Assembly (NCBI RefSeq): GCF_000002075.1
Contig: NW_004797758.1
Coordinates: forward strand, 87,254-151,253
Length of the DNA stretch: 64,000 nucleotides
DNA from: Aplysia californica
Taxonomy: Eukaryota > Mollusca > Gastropoda > Aplysiida > Aplysiidae
Direction: 5' to 3'
Below the pieces are notes generated by a model. It was not told the origin of the DNA. It saw only the letters and a list, made by a program, of their open reading frames with translations, and did not search any database. Below are positions 54,775 through 64,000 of the stretch, in pieces; within the stretch, counting starts at the first letter, position 1, and each line of letters opens with the position of its first letter. The position numbers and the translations under genes were made by a program.

Positions 54775-55408
54775 TTAAATAGCAAGTCGACTAAACTAAA
54801 TGACTAAATGAACTATAGATCTAGGCTAGATCTATGTTCAGAATATTTTTAATGAAACCATTACCTCCACTAAAAAACACTCCCACACCCAGATGTTTAA
54901 TAACAAGTAACATGAATTATATTATAACATATTTCAGGTCAGTTTTCTCCTTTTTCTTTTGCTTTAAAAACAAAAATCAGTTTTAACTAAGTCTAAGTAA
55001 TAAGCCAACAAGTGTATTTTCGGTAATTAGCTTGACACTTGACATTTCAAAATTATGAGCTGCATTGATAAGGTTCAAAATAAAAATACTTTTCAAAGCC
55101 AAATATGATCATGCATTCATAAATTAGTAATCGTATCTCATTTTATTGGATTACTTGTGGATCTTTAAAAGATGAGTCTACCTATCACTGATATTGTATA
55201 ATATAGTTTACAGCTACAATTTGATCTGTAATTCAGTTAATATGTTTTTATTTTGCCAAGAAACTCCTCGCTTCCTACTTCCTACTTCCGGGAACAATCA
55301 AAACTGAAAGTAGGATTTGTTTACAACTTTCAACGGTGGAAGATCACACGTGGTTCTTGTGTATGGATGGAATTTCATTCAGCTGATTGAGACCAACAGC
55401 ACTAAAAG
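54775..55408. promoter_or_regulatory. Bidirectional promoter region, SLC25A17 / TBL3
   Basis: About 630 bp separates the divergent first coding exons. An ACTTCCGG (ETS-family type) site lies at 55284-55291, preceded by CTTCCTACTTCCT, about 120 bp before the TBL3 ATG. ETS sites at this distance are common in metazoan housekeeping promoters. A shared promoter is inferred from the divergent layout and that site only; transcription starts are not known. Confidence 0.55.
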
Positions 55409-58400
55409 ATGAGCCGACTAAAAACTAGGTGCGCACTTGTTGTTTTTATTGTTAGATTTAGATAAAAGTGTTTGTGGTAAATGCGAGTAGGCCCTATTAT
55501 ACTAGATTCTAGATCTAGATCTAGATTCTAGATCTAATCTAGATATTAGATATAGATCTAGATCTAGATCTAGATCTAGACTATATTTACTAGCCTAGGG
55601 CCTCTTGGCTCTAGGGCTAGATTTCTAGATCTAGATTCTAGATATAGATCTATCTAGATCTAGATCTAATCTAGATTCTAGATCTAGATGTAGATATAGA
55701 TATCTAGTTCCGTTCGTTAAAGTCCACAATCCATTTGTTTACTTCCAGAGAAGAAATCCAGAAGTCTTGAAGACCAAATACTAGAATCTAGTAGTCTTAA
55801 TCTAGATTCTATTTGAATTAGGCTACACAAAGAGCAGGGATGCAACCTAACTGCAAAACATCAAATTAGGATAAAATTCAGGGGAGCATGCCCCCTTGAA
55901 CCCCCCCACCTCCATATTTTTATTAGGTCAGGGGGGCAAGCCCTGAAACCCCCCTACTCTTGACTTTAACGAACGAAACTACAAAATCGCCCTAGAATCT
56001 AGACTAGATCTAGATTAGATCTTTGTGACTTTGTGAGGACCCGCAGGTATCAGGATCAGCTGCGTTCTGCACTTCACATTTCGTCCTTGCATTTATAACC
56101 GTAGATCGGCACTCACAATTGGGTACCCAATTGCCATTAATTGCGGGTGTACAACTTGACTTAAGAATCTGGGTCCCGTTTGGGGATAGTAGGCCTAGAT
56201 CTACAAGTTTTGACCTCAACGAAAATTAGATCTAGATTCTAGATCTACTTCTGGTTCTGAACGATTACTTTTTGATACACGTGCTGATAGGCCTGAGGAG
56301 AGATAGCCTATAATAGCGGCCTATAGTTCAAACCTAATAATTGCAAAACATCAAATTATGGTCAAATTCAGGGGGGCTTTCCCCCCTGAAACCCTCCACC
56401 CTATTTTTATTAGGTCTGGCCTGAAACTAGATTCTAAACCCCCCTGTTCTTGGAGCCAAAATCGGCGAATAACAATTGCGGGGTGGGAACTACCGGAAAA
56501 ACGCTGAAACACCCCCCTCCATGTTTTTGTTAGATCGCCCCTGAAGGACCTGTTGCCTTGTTAAAACCAAGTGAAATTTTACTTTAAAACCAAGTGAAAT
56601 TTTACTGCTCATTTTGTTAATTTTGTAGGTTAGGTCTACTGATAAAACATCGACCAACTGCGGTCCCGTTTAGGGATACAGTAGTCTCCGCCTAAGTTCC
56701 CGGTGCTCCGGAGCAAGGAAATGCGGGATCTTAGGGGAACTGGGTTCTTAACCGATTAACCCCGGGAAGAATCTATGGTGACCCATGTTAAGGCTCACAA
56801 TCTGTAAAATGGTCTCCCTCTACTCTAAAATGAACTGACGTAGCCCCTGGGTGGGTTTATGACATATGGCGAGCAAAGAGTGGTTAACCTTGATGAACTA
56901 TCACAGTGCTTAGTGGCATGAGACGTGCAATTTTCACTTCACGGCTGTCTAAATCGCCCCAAAACCACCGGTTTAGTTACCGGGCAAGTTCATTCAGAGA
57001 CTCTATGCCTCTCATATGTGTGACCCATTGCAGTTTAACAATTTTTACTTAGGAACACAATTCACTTGAACTGATTGCCAGTCACTGCAAAGTGCTGGAA
57101 AAACAAAATTCACATCATTAGAAAATATGATTTGATGGCAATCACACCAGCGCAAACAGAAATAAAGACCAACGTTTCATTCTCGAATGATTTGTAATTA
57201 AATTTGAAGAGATCACGTTATTAACAGCGCTTCCGATCTCTTAACACTCACAATTTAAAACTGTTATTATTCCCAAACGAACCAATGAAAACTGTTGAAA
57301 CTTTCACAAGATATCAAGCAGACGTAAACGAAGCGAAATTGATGAAGAAATAGATTCTAGGGGTAGAGTGAGCGTCATTTTACGGCTCATGAAATTAGGG
57401 GAAGAAACGCGTTCTGATAAACACAAGATAGGACAGCCCAGTGCACGAGTTGACCCCGGTCAATCCCCGACTTGACGCGTGAAATTGCAGGTCACCTGCC
57501 GGTGATTTATGGCCTACCGCGTGGGGCCCGGGCTAACTAAAAGATCCCTGAGACGGAATTCTGGACGCCGTGTACAGTAAGACAAGAAAAGCAGCTGAAA
57601 CCTACTCAAATTTGTGGACCGCTTTTCGGTCTGATATATGTGCTAGTGACTGTTCGATATGCACACACTATCATCGCACATCAATCGGGAGCAAGAACAT
57701 TCCAGTAGAATTAGAAACAACAAAAGCATCGGAAACTACAGAGACAACACATTCACCACATACATTTGGAGACTGCAAAGTCAACAATCAACTCAACTGC
57801 AGAGCCATCTACACAAACACATACAGAGGACAATACTAGGCATGAAGAAAGACAGGACGAAGACATCTCATCTCTCGACACTAGTGCTGCATCATCAACC
57901 ATAAGCCACAGTGAGGTTGAGCTTCAAGTCCCCCCCTATTGCTACGTCCACGCCATCCAAACCTACACAGCATGTGGTAGATAGCATTACTTCTCCAGCA
58001 TTTAAACACAGCAAGCTCCTCTCTCAGACTCTAGAGATCTCTCCAACGCGACCACTAACAAAAGAAGAAGAAAAACTTAATACTCATTTAGTTAAGAGAA
58101 AATTAAACAGTCAAACGCAGGAAAACGACGCAGGACTGACGAATTTTCCCAGTTTCAGGGGTAGGCCTACATATATGTATCATGTACATGTGTAAATGAG
58201 TAGTAAGTGCACTGTGATGATATTTATCAAGGACCCTAATTTTCTGTGATTCTATATTCAAGCTTCAATATCTTTGTTTTGATGAAGCGCACAATGATGC
58301 CACCACATGAGTGTTTTCTTTATCCTATTTTCATCATGCTACCGTAATTTTGTCAAAATCAAAAGATAGAATCATGTTCTATTTTTACTTAAAACATCTG

Positions 58401-61400
58401 ACCCCTTAACAACTTTACATAATTACCATACAGTTTTATGGCAACTGTAAGTCTGTAACAGATCACTCCTACGTGCCCACACTATATTGATCGTTCAGTG
58501 TGTGTGATTTTCTGTGAGATTACTAGAATATTTTTTGTTTACTGCCTCAGTTTATACGCTTAAAAAACATTGTGTGATAAGAAAACAACCGTAATTGGGC
58601 ATCGGCAGTGAACCGGTGGCGCTGACGCGGTGACCGGGGTCACAGAGTATCGGGTTATGGGGAGTGCCGCGAGCTGGCGGTCGGTAACAGCCGTGTTATT
58701 ATCCTATCGTGTCGTGAGTCTCAAGACTTGCACGCTTATCCAGTTGCCCCTCCCCTTTACCTATCGAAAATTTATAACTTTCCATCTCTGACCGAGTCCC
58801 CCCCCCCTCCATTACGTTGTGACCACACCAATTAAAATTCAGTCTGTCTCGCAAATTCGGGAGTAGAGACAACTGCTGCAATGGTCAGAGAAGAGTTCAC
58901 GGTTCAATATGATCCCGCCTAGAGCGAACGTGTAGGCCCTACCCACCCAGCGAGTAATGGCCACCCAGCGAGTAATGTAAGTTTAGGGGGAGAGCTCTGC
59001 CGTCGTAAGGGAAAACGACGAATGGTCCTGCGCAGGTAGCGAGGCAAATTTTTCAGGAGAGGCAAAAACTGTTTTCACTTTATAACTCTTCTATTTTTCA
59101 CTCTTTTAAGCTGTAATTCACCAGATATCTGATTGGGGTGCTCACAATACAGTTTCTTAAGTTTGAATGGTTTAGGTTAAAAGGAAGCAAAGTTATTCGA
59201 CATTCGTCGTTCTCCCTTACTCTGCGCACCCGCGATGTACACGAAAACGACGAATGGTACAGTTCTTCCTTCTCCCTTACACTCGTGAACGTTTATGGGA
59301 GTAGGCGATGGTCAGTTGTGACGCATTATTGACAGTAATGACTGTGTACTGGTTACTACAAATAAAAATAAAACGTACATACAAACTAGCTATTATTTTA
59401 TGTGTAAAGTTAGGTGTTTGTTATATCCCAACTGTAACTCGGTAAACGTCCTTCATTTGCCTTCCTCGCTTGGTTAAATACTACAGTCAGCGTACAAATC
59501 AGATGTGCGCACATTTTCAACTGCTTGATTTAAAACTGTCTCATTCAGAACAAAAGTTTGATCTCCATGATATCTCTTTATTGTATTCTCTTCAGAAGCG
59601 ATTTTACTTTTATTTTCGTTAATTGCAAAATGTACCCTGCACGACCAAAAGGATCAACAATGTTACAATGTCAATAATACAATCAGATCATTGCAAAGTC
59701 AAACTTTCTCGTACGAAATGTAACAATCTGACAAGACTGTATCACAAACGCTTTCAGGAGAGGTAATACGGCGCTTTGTATTTAATAAAGGATTCAGTTG
59801 ATCGGATCGGAAAACATACCACAAAGTAGAGATCGACAAGGACAGTTTGAATCTGCAAGACATTATTATACTCGATCGTAACGTCCATCAAGTCATAAAA
59901 AATCGTAAAGCAAGACTAAGTGTCGCCACAATACGTCCACTTTTTAAGCTGGACAAAGAAATTTACTCTCATAAGGCAGTGTCATTAATTGCTTGGTAAT
60001 TCTATAAGGATGTCGACCAGTGACACGTGCTAGACAAAATTGCGGCACTATAACCATCGTTGGGATTTGGGATGTCAAATGACTGGACAGCAAACTAACA
60101 TGACGTTAGTCTGTCTGTGAACATCTGGCGGAAGCTAATATGCCGTGCAAATAAATTTCTCCCTTAATACTTTTTTGACCCTCCCATTCCCACCCCTTTC
60201 CCCCTGTTCCCATCCGTTTTCCCCTCTCTCCCGCCTGCTCTTCTCAATTCACACAATCAGCATAGGCCTGAAGACAGACAGAAAGACACACTAAGTGATA
60301 CATTCTTATAAACCTGGTCGACGGTACTCTGGGGGAGGGGGTGGTGCTGTGGGTTGTTTTTTAAAAACCTAGTATGTTTGTACTGACGCAACAGTGACCA
60401 ATTGTCATCCGTCGCCCATGTCAAATTTTCCCTACGGCAGAGACCAGGGGACAATGCCGAACAAGCAGTGATCCTTGACCGATCGACCATTCGTCGTTCT
60501 CCCTTACACTGAGCTCTGGCTCGGAGCTCGCCAGTGTACGGGAAAACGACGAACTCTCAATTACGCAACAACGGATTAGGATAAGACAAAAAATTTTACA
60601 CCATCAGATGCATAATTAAATACTCTATGAAATATATAAAAATACAAAAATCGAAAAATTGTGACCATTCGTCGTTTTCCCTTACGAAGGCAGAGCTCAG
60701 GTGTGAGTGCGATGTGTGGGGAAAACAAACGTGTCAGTCTGTTCACACCCCGGTGTGATCCCGTTTGGGGCAAACATTGCATGGCTTCTTCGAGTTTTAC
60801 AACGTGTGTATGTGATCACATTCACGTGAGTGGCTGATCTTTGACGCGACGGTCAGTTTATTGATCTCAACTTTTCAGTCGTGGTTGATCGGCAGTGCCC
60901 GCCCGCGTTTTTGTTCCTCATGTCATGATCTGAAATGCGGGATCTTAGCCGAATCGAATGCAGACCTTCAGAGTGAATCAGAGTGAGATCTTAGGGGTGA
61001 CTTTTGTATTTATATAAAAATTCTGTTTTCTGAAAACAGCGGGATCTTAAGCGAACCGGGATCGTAAGCAGTGGGATCTTAGGCAGAGACTACTGTACTT
61101 GTTTTGACCCCACCAACGATTACTTATGGTTCTAAACGATTACTTTTTGATTCACGTGCCGATAGGCCTGTGGAGAGATAGCCAATCAAACCTAATGGCA
61201 AAACATCAAATTATGGTCAAATTCAGGGGGGGCAAGCCCCCCTGAAACCCCCAAGTTAAATTACTGATATTTTACTGCTCATTTTGTAGCCTAGGCTAGA
61301 TTTACTGATAAAACATGATACCAAATATTTAAGTCAGTGTCGATATCCAGTAGCCATTGTTGTGTGATTTAGTGCTAGATCTAACGGGACCGTTATTGTA

Positions 61401-63362
61401 CAGGAGTGCCCATAGATCTAGATTCTAGATATTGGTTTTTTTTTGTGTGTGTCCTTTTTTTTTTTTTTTTTTTCACTTTTGTTTAATGTTCATAGTGTGA
61501 AATGGCCTTCACTCAGCCCATATAAAATAAACCTGAAACTTATCTGTACAACTTATAACTTCTTCTATGTGCTGTTCTGTGTCTGTGCTATAGACTATTG
61601 GCCTACGTATATATGTGCACACTCAAAGACACCCTTACTCCTCCCCCTAGAAGAATTGAAATCGAAGTGGCTAGCCAGTCTAGCCGTACTTAGATCTAGG
61701 TTTGGCCCTATCGACTCAAACCTGTTAAGTACACAGGTCTTATTAGGTCTAGATCTAGTAATTATTCAGGTTCAAATACATGCAAGTCAGTAAGGCACCT
61801 TTTGATTTTGTCTGAAATACAATACTTTAGGCATTGTAAACTAAAAATTTCATTTACAATTCAGCCATCAATATTAAGTACAGCTAGCCTGACAGTCTAG
61901 CCGTCCTTAAGTACGGCTAGCCTGGCTGTCTACCCGTACTTAAGTACAGCTAGCCAAAAAGTCTAGCCGTACTTAAATACTGCTAGACTGCCCGTCTAGG
62001 CGTACTTATCTTAGGCCCTATTAACATTAGAAAACAGGAGGTTTAAAATACATGCACCGTCATTAAGGCACCTGGCTTCGTCTCAAATACAAATATTTTA
62101 GGTACTGCAAACTAAAAATTTATATATTTACAATTCAGTAGGCCTTTTTTTTTAATGGTCAGTCTAGCCATCTCATATCAAGAATAAGTACGGCTAGCCC
62201 AGCTGTCTTGTCGTACTTAAGCTAGCCTCTTCCAATTGAAATTTTCATGAATTTCATTCCGGTTCTATTGTTTTAATCATTGTAAAATATATTTTTAGCA
62301 CTTTGGAACAGGGAAAAGAGTGGCGGCACTTCAGTCAATTAAAGACAGGAGTAGAGTAGTAGTAAAACTTACATTAAATTTGTGGAACAGTTATAACAGT
62401 GACATCATTTTTATTTTTCAGCTTTGCCCTTAGTGAAAAGTTTTCAGCCTTTTTCACTGGAGGACAACTTCAGGTATTGTCACCCTTTAAAAAGTTTTCA
62501 TGTTCATTTTGCTTGTTTAAAAATACTCTTCAAATGTTTATGCTTGAAGGGAAAGATATTCCTGGATCAGAACTGCTTTTAGGCTGATATTACTACTGTA
62601 TCTGAGATTACTGAAGTGTACTTGATGAGTAAAAACTAGTACTTAATCGCGTTCGTGTGACCTCATATATATATATATATGCAGTTTTGCGAGCACCGTA
62701 AAACACTTACCCCCCAAAAAAGGAGTACTTAATGATAATTTGTGGCTTTTTTCCTGATTTTGCTTACACATTTTTCTATTTGTTCCTTTTACAATTTTTT
62801 GAATTGGTTCGTAAAGATTTTTCTCTTGTGAAAAAATATATAATTTGCTGAGCAGAGTGTTTTTCAGTTCTTTTTTGTGCAGTTTTGGATTTAACTCATT
62901 GTTGACGGCCTATGAGAAGGCTCATATCCAGGCAGCCACCTACCTGGCCATGAGAAAATCTGAATACTCTGTTTCTCTAAAACTTGCTCCAGTCCATCAT
63001 TTCCAAGTTTTAAAAAAACCTTTAGCCTTTAGAGTTACCTTTCATACACATCTATGCACTTATTGTCAGCTAATTTTGTAGCTGTTTGGAGGGAAAGTTA
63101 TTATATCGCAGTTTTAGTGTGGGTACCTAAATTTGTGAGTGAGGCTGGAGGCGGTCCAGGTGGGTTTGCTGCTCGGGGATGCAACTCAGGTCGATGTTGT
63201 TTTACTCAGTTACTGAATAAAAGTTTATGTTGTTGTTTGTGCATCTTTTGCTTTATCTTCCTACAGGTGACAAGTGATGGGGGCAAACTTTTTTGTTCTT
63301 GTGGCAAAGAGATCAAAGTTGTAGATGTCAAAACAGGAAGGGTTGAGTCAACTTTTGGACAG
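55409..63362 (+). CDS. TBL3: TBL3 (Utp13), 5' part, runs off the window
   Basis: Three exons join in frame: 55409-55428 (MSRLKT plus two bases), 62422-62473 and 63267-63362. The peptide is MSRLKTSFALSEKFSAFFTG, GQLQVTSDGGKLFCSCGKEI, then KVVDVKTGRVESTFGQ. It fits the N-terminus of transducin beta-like 3 as I recall it (RFKTNYAVERKIEPFYKGGK, then a first WD40 blade with LFCVCG and VNILEVASG). TBL3/Utp13 is a nucleolar WD40 protein of the UTP-B complex in the small-subunit processome, needed for 18S rRNA maturation. All junctions are GT-AG: CTAG/GTGCGC, CAG/GTATTG and CAG/GTACGC. Intron 1 is 7 kb and filled with repeats. The rest of the gene lies beyond position 64000. The first exon is very short, so its exact assignment is the least certain part. 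Confidence 0.82.
55502..55712. repeat. AGATCT/TCTAGA palindromic microsatellite
   Basis: The longest array of this hexamer in the window, about 75 bp into TBL3 intron 1. Because the unit is its own complement, single strands could fold back at many registers. Confidence 0.9.
55820..56678. repeat. Tandem ~480 bp repeat units (copies 1 and 2)
   Basis: Shared landmarks are TGCAAAACATCAAATTA, AAATTCAGGGGGG with a CCCCCTGAAACCC block, TTTTTATTAGGTC, GAACGATTACTTTTTGATAC, and TTTTACTGCTCATTTTGT. The landmarks recur at about 55850-56000 and 56160-56660, and again at 61097-61320 beyond the inserted 4.4 kb element. This is a local tandem duplication, and a related but older copy is near 2410. Confidence 0.75.
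57550..58195 (+). other. Unrecognised open frames inside the 4.4 kb element
   Basis: Overlapping plus-strand frames cover 57570-57839, 57659-57904, 57766-57984 and 57911-58195. The last reads IATSTPSKPTQHVVDSITSP, then LSQTLEISPTRPLTKEEEKL, then NTHLVKRKLNSQTQENDAG. The composition (Ser/Thr/Pro, then a charged helix) resembles linker or tail regions of DNA-transposon proteins, but no domain is identified. It could be the remains of the element's own gene. Confidence 0.3.
58985..60700. repeat. Inverted-repeat cluster, ATTCGTCGTTTTCCCTTAC motif
   Basis: The motif ATTCGTCGTTYTCCCTTAC occurs in both orientations, six or seven times. Minus copies lie at about 59005-59026, 59243-59257 and 60536-60553. 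Plus copies lie at about 59205-59221, 59265-59282 (partial), 60489-60506 and 60664-60681. The outermost copies extend to CAGAGCTC on the outside and are inverted to each other, so 58985-60700 could be a nested element inserted in the 4.4 kb one. Two inverted copies at 60485-60555 form a hairpin with GAGCTC arms. Confidence 0.7.
61096..61330. repeat. Tandem ~480 bp repeat unit (copy 3, split by the 4.4 kb element)
   Basis: This resumes the tandem unit directly after the element: TACTTGTTTTGACCCC, AACGATTACTTTTTGATTCA, CATCAAATTATGGTCAAATT, and TTTTACTGCTCATTTTGTAG. The left piece of this copy is the CGGTCCCGTTTAGGGATA at 56661-56678. Confidence 0.75.
61650..62226. repeat. Tandem and palindromic CTAGCCGTACTTAAG family
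   Basis: Copies of CTAGCCGTACTTAAG and its complement alternate at about 61680, 61880, 61900-62010 and 62160-62226. One near-perfect palindrome, TAGCCGTCCTTAAGTACGGC then TA, lies at 61898-61919. A longer unit of about 275 bp (AATACATGCA, AAGGCACC, CTGCAAACTAAAAATTT, TTTACAATTCAG) is duplicated at 61765 and 62040. Isolated copies lie at 52090 and 52553. Confidence 0.75.
62640..62720 (+). repeat. SINE tail fragment with TA run
   Basis: CGTGTGACCTCATATATATA, then TGCAGTTTTGCGAGCACCGT, then AAAACACTTACC is the reverse complement of the conserved SINE tail, with an internal TA expansion. It lies about 170 bp after TBL3 exon 2. Confidence 0.7.
62721..63266 (+). other. TBL3 intron 2 remainder
   Basis: No feature is recognised. 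The plus-strand frame 62845-63081 includes AYEKAHIQAATYLAMRKSEY near 62905-62960, GC-richer than its surroundings. It could be an old coding or retrocopy fragment, but I recognise no family and it is not needed for the TBL3 reading frame. Confidence 0.35.
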
Positions 63363-63797
63363 GTACGCACATAATTTGTCTCATTCATGTAAGTCCTATG
63401 TGCAACGGGCTTGCCAACTATCCCGAATTTCCTAGGACTGTCTCAGATTCTACAGTCAGGAATTTGAGAAGAGATATTTCACCAAAGTTAGTCCCACTTG
63501 ATGTAGATTAGCAGATTTGTACATAGGTACATAATGTTATAACACTGGATGTCCTGACCGTAGTTAGAAAAAAAATTGGGAAGCCTTATAAAATACTGGG
63601 TAGTTCAATTTTTAACTCTTGTCAAATATGGGTTTAAAAAAATGTTGCACATAAGTCTGTGATTTATAGTTTAGAATAAATTGTCATCCCAGTGGACAGT
63701 CCAGTTCCGTTGCTTTTCATTTTTGTTGGTCCCCCTCTCCCTTATATGCTATATCGTGTGTAATTGAATTTTGTTTGCACTTAAATTTCATACTTTT

Positions 63798-64000
63798 GGG
63801 GAGGGGGCTCTCATGGCCTAGAAGTTAAGATGTTCACCTCTCATTCAATAGGTCCGGGGTTCGAATCCGGAAAACAACGTACATTTTTCCTCTCTGAAAT
63901 TGTCTCCTTTCACCTCCTTTCTTGCTCTCTAGCAATGTTCTGTCGTCTGCTTTCGTCTCCACTTTCTGCCCCCAACCCCCTCACCTCCTCTGGGCTCCTG
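63798..64000 (+). repeat. tRNA-derived SINE, head and body, cut by window end
   Basis: The head reads GGGGCTCTCATGGCCTAGAA then GTTAAG (A-box region). GGTTCGAATCC (B box) follows at about 63858, then the pyrimidine-rich body TTGTCTCCTTTCACCTCCTT, CTCTAGCAATGTTCTGTCGT and TCACCTCCTCTGGGCTCCTG. It is the same family as 3103-3611 in the opposite orientation, and lies in TBL3 intron 3. Confidence 0.85.

Larger units (their letters stand above)
56679..61095. mobile_element. 4.4 kb TA-flanked element with terminal inverted repeats
   Basis: The left end CAGTAGTCTCCGCCTAAG, preceded by TA (56677-56678), matches in inverse the right end CTTAGGCAGAGACTACTG, followed by TA (61096-61097). The motif GCGGGATCTTAGG repeats just inside both ends (56720, 60937, 61042, 61070), as sub-terminal transposase sites would. 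TA duplication and CAG-type ends suggest the Tc1/mariner/pogo group. I could not recognise a transposase inside. Open frames at 57570-58195 encode a Ser/Thr-rich peptide with a charged tail (LTKEEEKLNTHLVKRKLN) and are of unknown meaning. The element lies in TBL3 intron 1. Confidence 0.78.

Overview
The window is animal nuclear DNA, AT-rich, with long introns, GT-AG splicing and many short interspersed repeats. The dispersed palindromic AGATCT/TCTAGA runs, the tRNA-derived SINE families and the repeat-packed introns suggest a mollusc, probably a gastropod. That assignment is inference, because no mitochondrial or rRNA marker is present.

Three host genes can be read exon by exon. (1) Plus strand, 7989-18519: a JmjC (cupin-type) 2-oxoglutarate dioxygenase of about 542 residues with a TPR-like helix pair in front of the JmjC fold. 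Ten coding exons join in frame, and the 5' end may lie further upstream. (2) Minus strand, 54774-30834: the peroxisomal SLC25A17/PMP34 carrier. It has nine coding exons with all three carrier signatures, plus a diverged second copy of exon 4 that is still open. (3) Plus strand, from 55409 past the window end: the first three coding exons of the WD40 protein TBL3 (Utp13, small-subunit processome). Genes 1 and 2 converge on a 12.3 kb gap. Genes 2 and 3 diverge from a shared region of about 630 bp that contains an ETS-type site.

By region: 1-3.1 kb is mostly unassigned. A tRNA-derived SINE lies at 3.1-3.6 kb and a nearly full-length but broken RTE-like LINE at 4.3-7.5 kb. The JmjC gene occupies 8.0-18.5 kb, and its introns carry three copies of one ~430 bp inverted-repeat MITE. 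The gap at 18.5-30.8 kb holds a 3.2 kb broken hAT transposon, a TTAA-flanked piggyBac-type MITE and a pogo-type MITE. SLC25A17 occupies 30.8-54.8 kb. Its introns hold a second TTAA MITE, a minisatellite built from the gene's own exon 5 splice junction, five copies of one short repeat within 4.5 kb, the exon 4 duplicate, and a pogo transposase remnant. From 52.5 to 62.2 kb the DNA is dominated by palindromic and tandem families and a 4.4 kb TA-flanked element with terminal inverted repeats, lying in TBL3 intron 1.

The observations most worth following up are the splice-site-derived minisatellite at 35.6-36.06 kb, the phase-constrained exon duplicate at 40.33-40.50 kb, and the 4.4 kb element whose neighbouring tandem repeat supplies an empty-site comparison.
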